A stretch of 64,000 nucleotides of DNA from assembly GCF_033958435.1 (NCBI RefSeq), contig NC_134160.1:9163001-9227000 (forward strand), read 5' to 3'. Both the position numbers and the translations under genes were made by a program. Origin of the DNA: Carettochelys insculpta (lineage: Eukaryota > Chordata > Testudines > Carettochelyidae). Each line of letters opens with the position of its first letter. The stretch's first letter is position 1. Below, in pieces: positions 61,301 through 64,000 of this stretch. Below the pieces are notes generated by a model that saw nothing but the letters and a program-made list of their open reading frames with translations, was not told the DNA's origin and made no database searches.

Positions 61301-63138
61301 ATAAAACAAGACCCTTCTATTTATGTTATCACGACCTACCTAACAGCTGTTCAGTCTTGCAGTTGCTGCCTTCACCCTGTTCTCCCTCTGCTGCATTTAT
61401 TTTTCTCTGGTCCATTAGCCTCAGTCCAAACGGACACTATTTGGGGGTCCTTTTTTCCAGACCAAGAGACAGAACGAATTCTACAGCAGACTGGCTGACC
61501 TGCATCTAGAGAAATACAACTTCCCCGTGGAGATGATGATCTGCCTTCCCAATGGAACAGTGGTACGATGGTTGCTTCGGGTGGGCTGGGTTTTGGCCTT
61601 TCCTTCTGTACCGCTCTCTGTCCTTTCTTCCTCCCCCTTTTTTTATGAGGGGAAGGGCTTGAAAACCTTCTGGCATGTGTTAGGCACGAAAATCTACATA
61701 ACTATTACTGATGGGGGGGGGGTTAGTGCAAGGGCAGTGGGGTTAGGTGAGCCTTTGCTGACATGAGCTGTCACAGCCACTTGTGGTTACTCAATGGCCA
61801 AGATGCTTCGTTAATGACTGAGCGTTTACAGAGCATTTCTTATTGTCTGGGAACTCAGGAAAACATTTTGCCTTGCCCTGAGTTCCTGTGGCTGGCGGAC
61901 ACAGCAGGGAGCCTCCTGCCTGCCCGGCCCCCCGCATGCCACTCAGAGAAGCGGCTTCAGGGCCCAGTTTGTTTTTCAGTGGCTGTGAGTTGGGAGGGGC
62001 GGGGGGTGAGAGGGAGAGAGGCTTCATGCGCTGCCCCTGCCCCCCAGCACACTCCCGTTGGCTGGTTTCTGGCTGTTCACAGCGGCACATGGCCCCTGCC
62101 GTGGTTGGGCAGGCAGGGAGTCTGCCAGAGAAATCAAATGGGCTGCTGGCTGGGCGTTGCCCATTGAAGTCTCCCAGCCAAAGCCTGCCTCTGGCAGCCC
62201 AGACCCTCCCACTCCTTTCCCCCACCCCACATAACCCAAACCGTCTGTTCCTCGTCCTGCACCCATACCCCCTTCCAGAGCCTTCCCCCTAGTCCCCTGC
62301 CGCAGGTCACAACCCAAACCCCTACACCTCAGTCCCTGACCCAGGTCATAACCACCTCCTTCACTCAAACTCCTTCCCAGTCCCCACACCCCCTCCTGAA
62401 CCCCAGTCTTTTACCCAGAGCTCCTGTCTGCACTCCACTTCCATCCCAGACCCCTCACCTCCTCCAACAAAATCATGGAAGAGTGCAACCCTTGACCACT
62501 TCCCAAATTCTTGAAGTTGCTTTGCATCAAAAATTACTGCCCACCCCCACATTCTGATCTTCCTATCGCTCCACTACTCTTACCAGCTACCTGCAGAGCA
62601 CCCCACATGCTCTTGATAGAGCCAGATGAGTTTCGGTAACTAGTACTGTTTTACAGATGGGGAAACTGAGGCACAGTTTTGTTCTCTGCCACAAGAAGCT
62701 GATCTCAGAGGCAGCATCACGGCCTTTGAATTCCTTTCTTCCAGTCCTATGTCTGTGCCTCCCTCTTTACTGCACCTGGCTGCTATCTTCTAAACTACCA
62801 AAAACCTAAAATCATGCCAGTTTACGGATGTTGTGAGATGAGAGAGTTCTGGATTAGAGATGTTCAGCCTGTAGTTGGCTAGAAGATAATCCACGGGATG
62901 ATGTAGCGTTCTTTGGCCTGTGTTTACTAAACTCAGTCCTGCCAATATACTTCCTTTCCTTTCCCAGGTTCACCACATCAATGCCAACTATTTCCTGGAT
63001 ATTACTTCTATGAAGCCTGAAGAAGTCGAGAGCAGCCTCTTTAGTTTCTCCACCAGTTTTGAAGATCCTTCCACTGCCACCTACCTCCAGTTCCTGAAGG
63101 AAGGACTGCAAAGGGCCAAACCATTCTTGCTGACCTAA
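37006..63138 (+). CDS. SELENON: SELENON, selenoprotein N (12 coding exons, in-frame TGA = Sec)
   Basis: Exons are 37006-37197, 43559-43676, 44422-44552, 45358-45570, 48678-48802, 50446-50583, 52559-52640, 54576-54764, 57585-57690, 58746-58858, 61461-61562 and 62968-63138. They total 1,680 nt, or 559 residues plus TAA, close to the human isoform without the primate Alu exon (556). Selenoprotein N is an ER membrane protein that senses luminal calcium and acts as a redox regulator of the SERCA pump; loss in humans causes congenital myopathy. Seen here are a hydrophobic segment at residues 39-52, an EF-hand loop [12 protein letters not shown] at 83-94, and the redox motif Ser-Cys-Sec-Gly at 429-432 with Sec431 encoded by TGA 57687-57689. 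Long stretches such as [18 protein letters not shown] and [19 protein letters not shown] identify the family. All junctions are in phase with GT-AG ends. The start is less certain: Met1 (37006) and Met23 (37072) are both possible. Confidence 0.96.
37331..40892. other. SELENON intron 1, mostly unassigned
   Basis: 37850-37935 looks like an ancient amniote tail (GGTGCTGTACAAACAACG, then CTGCCCCAAAGACCCCTTAT). 37937-37995 and 38340-38370 resemble MITE ends. 38690-38980 resembles an unnamed repeat (GTGCAAAAATGCAACCTCCA). No exon is seen. Confidence 0.4.
40893..41300 (+). repeat. Unnamed DNA-element family H, copy 1
   Basis: Shares GGCCTCACTTTTCACCCCTG, AAGTCTGTAGAATGTAAA and AAAACAGTAACAGATTTCA with 56119-56358. 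It is interrupted at 41072-41155 by a smaller element. Confidence 0.7.
41072..41155 (+). mobile_element. 84-bp hAT-type MITE with 8-bp target duplication
   Basis: Starts CAGTGCTTTTTTTCC and ends ACAAAAAAAAAGCACTG, near-perfect terminal inverted repeats. It is flanked by GATAAATG (41064-41071) and TATAAATG (41156-41163), an 8-bp duplication with one mismatch. The homologous site in family H at 56274 has only one copy, so this is a real insertion. Confidence 0.88.
42858..43170 (+). repeat. Unnamed MITE family E, copy 1
   Basis: Ends are GGGTTGAACCTCTCTAGTCC and GGACTAGAAAGGTCCAAC, inverted repeats of about 20 bases. It shares TTTACCCCAAATGTCTTCTA and similar blocks with the copies at 47194 and 50776, but in the opposite orientation. 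Confidence 0.75.
43559..43676 (+). CDS. SELENON: SELENON exon 2, EF-hand
   Basis: The acceptor ends CTCAAACCAG and the donor is GTAGGT. It encodes [18 protein letters not shown], then the 12-residue EF-hand loop at 43613-43648 with Asp at loop positions 1, 3 and 5 and Glu at 12, then [10 protein letters not shown]. In human SELENON this loop binds ER calcium. Confidence 0.96.
44422..44552 (+). CDS. SELENON: SELENON exon 3
   Basis: The acceptor ends CCGTCTAG and the donor is GTAAGT. The encoded segment runs from [16 protein letters not shown] to [12 protein letters not shown]. It joins directly to the LTG of the preceding exon. The Alu-derived exon that primates carry at this junction is absent, as expected outside primates. 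Confidence 0.96.
44794..45007 (+). repeat. Composite repeat, upstream module (copy 2)
   Basis: Matches 15294-15509 throughout: GACCTGGTGCAGCATTGTC, CATCTGCAAAACCATTTGA, TAACCATTTCCATGGCATA. Confidence 0.7.
45008..45205 (+). repeat. MITE with GTTCCCT...AGGGAA ends (copy 3)
   Basis: Begins TGGTGTTTCCTGTAAGCC, ends GAATTAGTGGGAACCC. It follows the composite module directly, as in copy 1. Confidence 0.7.
45358..45570 (+). CDS. SELENON: SELENON exon 4
   Basis: The acceptor ends TTTGTAG and the donor is GTAAGA. The exon is exactly 71 codons, from [15 protein letters not shown] to [11 protein letters not shown], and includes the highly conserved [17 protein letters not shown]. Confidence 0.97.
45762..45950 (+). 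repeat. MITE with GTTCCCT...AGGGAA ends (copy 4)
   Basis: Begins CCAGGGTTCCCTGTAAGCTG and ends GGGAGGGAACATTGG. This copy lacks the upstream composite module, so the MITE can move alone. Confidence 0.8.
46289..46575 (-). repeat. CR1 LINE 3' end (GGACCTTTGGT-type)
   Basis: ATAAGAATGGCCACACTGGG, CAAAGGTCCATCTAGCTCAG and TTGGCTAATAGCCATTGATG are the minus-strand version of the ending at 1290. Confidence 0.88.
47194..47515 (-). repeat. Unnamed MITE family E, copy 2
   Basis: Ends AGGCTGAACCTCTCTTGTCT and CTGGATTAGCGAGGGTCAGC. Internal phrases include TTTGCTGGACCATGGGAGG and ACCAACACTTCCAC. Confidence 0.8.
47685..48292 (+). repeat. hAT-type element with nested insertion, copy 1
   Basis: Starts CAGTGTTTCTCAACC, a hAT-like end, with GGGGGTACAGTGAGGTCTTC and TAGTTTTACAACAGACTCC. 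It ends near TCTGGAGTGGTTGAATGG. An unrelated segment at about 47822-48053 interrupts it. Confidence 0.72.
47822..48053 (+). repeat. Unclassified insertion inside hAT-type copy
   Basis: Begins near TCACAAGGATTCAGGGTTGC and ends near AATATGGGAATGTTACTGTA. The ends show inverted-like GCGAACC / GTTCGC strings. Its sequence does not occur in the other hAT copies. Confidence 0.5.
48318..48500 (+). repeat. hAT-like fragment with A/T tract
   Basis: Starts CGTGTTTCTCAACTGGTGG and contains T13 and A15 tracts around GGGGTATTTTATTTT. Related to the family above but distinct. Confidence 0.5.
48678..48802 (+). CDS. SELENON: SELENON exon 5
   Basis: The acceptor ends TTTCCCTAG and the donor is GTAGGA. It encodes [15 protein letters not shown] to SEFYYLVMF plus two bases of an Arg codon, and includes [13 protein letters not shown] as in human. 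Confidence 0.97.
49298..49455 (-). repeat. CR1 LINE 3' end
   Basis: AGAATCACAGAGCTGGAAGG, GACCTTGAGGTCATTGAGTC and AGGGATGGAGATTTCACCAC. Confidence 0.88.
50446..50583 (+). CDS. SELENON: SELENON exon 6
   Basis: The acceptor ends TGTTTCAG and the donor is GTAGGG. It encodes [16 protein letters not shown] through to EFKLFVPNK plus two bases of an Arg codon. Both ends are phase 2. Confidence 0.97.
50776..51095 (-). repeat. Unnamed MITE family E, copy 3
   Basis: Ends AGGTTGAACCTCTCTCGTCT and GGATTTGAGAGGTTCCACCT. It has ATTATCAACACTTCCACTGC inside. It starts about 190 bases after SELENON exon 6. Confidence 0.82.
51105..51235 (-). repeat. MIR-type SINE remnant
   Basis: ACAGGGAAATTAAATGACTC and CCAGGGTTCTAGCCCATTA. 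Confidence 0.6.
51236..52558. other. SELENON intron 6, no further feature
   Basis: Unassigned up to exon 7. Confidence 0.4.
52559..52640 (+). CDS. SELENON: SELENON exon 7
   Basis: The acceptor ends CCTGCCAG and the donor is GTGTGT. It encodes [16 protein letters not shown] to EVDIGYLPQ, nearly invariant across vertebrates. Confidence 0.97.
53620..54247 (+). repeat. hAT-type element with nested insertions, copy 2
   Basis: Starts CAGTGGTTCTCAGCC and ends AAAGCTTGAGAACCGCTG, inverted hAT-like ends. About 120 bases near 53697-53816 do not match the family, and 53965-54154 is a Penelope-like insertion. Confidence 0.82.
53965..54154 (+). mobile_element. Penelope-like insertion with 13-bp target duplication
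   Basis: Flanked by AAGTAGTTTTTAA on both sides (53952-53964 and 54155-54167), exact. Its first part (54000-54048) is complementary to its last part (54104-54153), so the unit can fold. The phrase GTGAAGAAGTGGGTGTGTCC is between. Confidence 0.8.
54248..54450 (+). repeat. hAT-type element, copy 3 (3' half)
   Basis: Repeats the 3' half of the preceding element directly after it (AATATTTATAGTCC, GTATTTTTAGATGTGATTTT, GGAAAGGTTGAGAATCACTG). Confidence 0.72.
54576..54764 (+). CDS. SELENON: SELENON exon 8
   Basis: The acceptor ends CACGTAG and the donor is GTAAAT. The 63 codons run from [13 protein letters not shown] to EVAMYPFKK. The middle part ([14 protein letters not shown]) is the variable stretch of the family; the rest is conserved. 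Confidence 0.97.
54994..55602 (+). repeat. Penelope-like tail split by a MITE
   Basis: Left part 54994-55055 (CATCTGGTGAAGTGGG to GTTACTCTCTTA) and right part 55544-55602 (GGTGCCACAGGACTGCCTG to GTGTGGCTACCC) together rebuild the tail. A 485-base element lies between. Confidence 0.75.
55056..55540 (+). mobile_element. MITE, TATTTCGAAATA-type, copy 2, 485 bp
   Basis: Ends GGGTGTGTCTACATAGCAAA and (reversed) GGGGAGGTCTAACACAGCAA are inverted repeats. Flanks are TTA and TCA, which suits a 3-bp TWA duplication with one mutation, as in PIF/Harbinger elements. That superfamily call is inference. The inside is a series of near-palindromes such as TTATTTTGGAATAA. Confidence 0.75.
55755..55895 (+). 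repeat. MITE with GTTCCCT...AGGGAA ends (copy 5, short)
   Basis: CCAGGGTTCCCCGTAAGCTG to AAAGATTAGAGGGACTGG, with an internal deletion relative to copy 4. Confidence 0.7.
56119..56358 (+). repeat. Unnamed DNA-element family H, copy 2
   Basis: Shares order and sequence with 40893-41300 but lacks the 84-bp insert, so it serves as an empty-site control. Confidence 0.72.
56359..57584. other. SELENON intron 8, no feature recognised
   Basis: A possible MIR trace lies at 57180-57240 (GGGAACAGAACCCAGGAGTC). Otherwise unassigned. Confidence 0.4.
57585..57690 (+). CDS. SELENON: SELENON exon 9, with the selenocysteine TGA
   Basis: The acceptor ends CTTGCAG and the donor is GTGAGC. It encodes [14 protein letters not shown] through to WGALDDQSC, then TGA (57687-57689) and one base. 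The frame continues in the next exon as [14 protein letters not shown], so TGA is read as Sec. The TGA lies one base from the exon end. Confidence 0.97.
57687..57689 (+). promoter_or_regulatory. SELENON: Selenocysteine codon (UGA recoding site)
   Basis: This in-frame TGA sits at residue 431 between Cys430 and Gly432. It matches the Ser-Cys-Sec-Gly redox motif of selenoprotein N. The conserved coding sequence continues for 128 codons beyond it, which rules out a true stop. Confidence 0.97.
57858..57905 (-). repeat. CR1 LINE 3' end, short
   Basis: TAGAATCATGGAACTGGAAG followed by GGACCTTGAGAGATCG. Confidence 0.75.
58746..58858 (+). CDS. SELENON: SELENON exon 10, with the recoding stem-loop
   Basis: The acceptor ends TTTGCCCCAG and the donor is GTAAGC. 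The exon encodes [14 protein letters not shown] to LVKELEELQ, and its first 44 bases include an RNA hairpin that acts on the upstream UGA. Confidence 0.97.
58751..58789 (+). promoter_or_regulatory. SELENON: Selenocysteine redefinition element (SRE) stem-loop
   Basis: GGGCGAACT (58751-58759) pairs perfectly with AGTTCGCCC (58781-58789). After one C-A mismatch, 58761-58767 pairs with 58773-58779 (7 pairs, one G-U), leaving the loop GACAG. After splicing the hairpin begins 6 nt after the UGA. Human SELENON is known to have such an element, which promotes UGA readthrough. Confidence 0.9.
58970..59890 (-). repeat. CR1 LINE 3' part, minus strand
   Basis: 3' end at 58972 (AGAATCGTAGAATACTGCAA). On the minus strand, 59606-59875 still translates to [18 protein letters not shown] and [15 protein letters not shown], the end of the RT domain. 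It begins 110 bases after SELENON exon 10, inside intron 10. Confidence 0.93.
59905..60075 (+). repeat. MIR-type SINE remnant
   Basis: TACTTTTGGGCAAGTCACTT, GATCTCTGTGTCTCATGC and TGTGAAGTGGGAATAATGCC. Confidence 0.85.
60076..60929. other. SELENON intron 10, no feature recognised
   Basis: Unassigned sequence between repeats. Confidence 0.4.
60930..61250 (+). repeat. hAT-type MITE, CAGGGGTCAGCAACC ends
   Basis: Starts CAGGGGTCAGCAACCTTTCC and ends near GGTGCTGAC, the reverse of its start, but with the last bases lost. Typical hAT end sequence. Confidence 0.75.
61461..61562 (+). CDS. SELENON: SELENON exon 11
   Basis: The acceptor ends TTTTTTCCAG and the donor is GTACGA. Thirty-four codons encode [18 protein letters not shown] and [16 protein letters not shown]. 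The first third is the variable linker of the family. Confidence 0.96.
61563..62634. other. SELENON intron 11, C-rich stretch
   Basis: 62160-62480 is strongly C-rich on the + strand (runs such as CCCCACCCCAC). It has no coding signature. Confidence 0.5.
62635..62755 (-). repeat. MIR-type SINE remnant
   Basis: TTTTACAGATGGGGAAACTG then AGGCACAG, the MIR core on the minus strand. Confidence 0.72.
62807..62870 (-). repeat. Unnamed MITE family E, end fragment
   Basis: GAGAGAGTTCTGGATTAGAG then ATGTTCAGCCT matches the right end of copies 2 and 3. It ends about 100 bases before SELENON exon 12. Confidence 0.65.
62968..63138 (+). CDS. SELENON: SELENON exon 12 and stop
   Basis: The acceptor ends CTTTCCCAG. 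The exon encodes [19 protein letters not shown] through to [14 protein letters not shown] and ends at TAA 63136-63138. The final residues are variable between species. Confidence 0.97.
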   Translation, partial: VHHINANYFLDITSMKPEEVESSLFSFSTSFEDPSTATYLQFLKEGLQRAKPFLLT

Positions 63139-64000
63139 GGGTTAAAAAAAAGCGTGTGTGTGGGAGGAGAGGGTGAACGCCCAGCAGAGATGGCCAAAGC
63201 CCACAGAGTTCTTTTGTTTGGACGAAGGTGATTGTGGCAAATCTCCAGAATGGACATGGTACTGATACTAAACTGTAGAAGATTCTAGGACTGGAGTCTT
63301 GAACTGAACAGTAAGGCTGTAGAGTCTAGAATACATCTTTTTAATACTTCACTTACCCGTTGAGTTTAGGAAACTTCTACAGGAGCTAAAATACTTTAAT
63401 TTATACACATAAATGCACCCTCTGTGGGTATGTCTCAAAGTCTGGTCTGCTAGCAGCCCTCACTTCCCATCTTTGCAAACAAGATCGTACACCGTAAAAC
63501 TCGTGCTGTAGCTACACTGACTGAAAACCTGAAATGTTTGTTACCTAGGGCTTAGCTTCAACTTCCAGGACTCCTGCTGAGCAGCACCATACAAGAGTCC
63601 CAGTGAAGTTAAGTGCTTATGCTAAGTACTACTCCAGCTGAACACTTGATGTAGAATTTGGTCTCCACTAGATTGCTTGCTACAAGCATTTTGCAAATCA
63701 CATCACTTCTCTTTGCTTCTGGGTATGCTTCAGGGTGTTGACTCTAAAACCTTATCTATTTCGGTCTTTTGTAGCTGAGATGGCCACTGTAGCAGCTCAG
63801 ACCCTATCAGCTAGAACAGCTTTTCTGGTAGTGTCTGGATCTGAAGGTAGGATGTACTCATTGGAGAGCCTTCAGTTCTGGAAATTATCTGCTTCCACGT
63901 CTGCTGGAACCCCCATCATTTGTGTGTCATGGCCTTATGTAAGACCCATTGTATGTATTCAAGCTTTTGCCTTCAAAGAGGGAGTATGAAACGGATATGA
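63139..64000 (+). other. SELENON: SELENON 3' UTR (partial)
   Basis: Non-coding sequence follows the stop to the window end. I see no AATAAA here, so the transcript runs on. I searched for the SECIS core (AUGA, apical AA, then GA) and found no convincing candidate. Two ATGA strings lie in the last 15 bases and could begin one that continues outside. A SECIS must exist in this UTR for Sec insertion. Confidence 0.75.

Noticed and set aside
63602..63650. Small hairpin (AGTGCTT / AAGTACT) in the SELENON 3' UTR as a SECIS
   Set aside because: Stem of only 7 pairs with a 5-base loop; no AUGA/GA quartet at the base and no apical AA.

Overview
This is a 64 kb stretch of vertebrate nuclear DNA. It has split genes with GT-AG introns, a CpG island, and many interspersed repeats. 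The repeats point to a sauropsid, most likely a turtle: CR1 LINEs with two kinds of 3' end, MIR/CORE-type SINE remnants, Penelope-like 3' tails, and many non-autonomous hAT and other DNA elements. The species call is an inference; a crocodilian is the main alternative.

Two protein-coding genes lie head to tail on the + strand. Positions 1-19430 hold the 3' half of MAN1C1 (Golgi alpha-1,2-mannosidase IC, glycosyl hydrolase family 47). Seven coding exons (3754-18734) encode the last 321 residues, followed by a 3' UTR with two polyadenylation signals. The 5' half lies upstream of the window. One MAN1C1 intron appears to use a GC donor (3878).

Positions 19430-36300 are intergenic and repeat-rich. 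They hold a 2.2 kb CR1 copy, a second CR1 broken by nested insertions, an LTR-like or promoter-like segment, and one weak orphan exon candidate at 29876-30045. Positions 36300-37330 are a CpG island covering the first exon of SELENON.

SELENON (selenoprotein N, an ER calcium sensor and redox protein) runs from 37006 to 63138 in 12 coding exons that add up to 559 residues. All junctions keep frame. The selenocysteine codon is the in-frame TGA at 57687-57689, inside a Ser-Cys-Sec-Gly motif. Six spliced nucleotides downstream lies a near-perfect stem-loop (58751-58789) that matches the known selenocysteine redefinition element of this gene. No convincing SECIS element is visible in the 862 bases of 3' UTR present, so it probably lies beyond the window. 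The order MAN1C1-SELENON on one strand is the same as on human 1p36.11.

I found no new gene system. The points most worth a second look are the selenocysteine recoding architecture, the GC-AG intron, and several repeat insertions datable from target-site duplications or empty-site copies. A 1.87 kb long inverted repeat in a MAN1C1 intron and a 360 bp polypurine tract also deserve attention.
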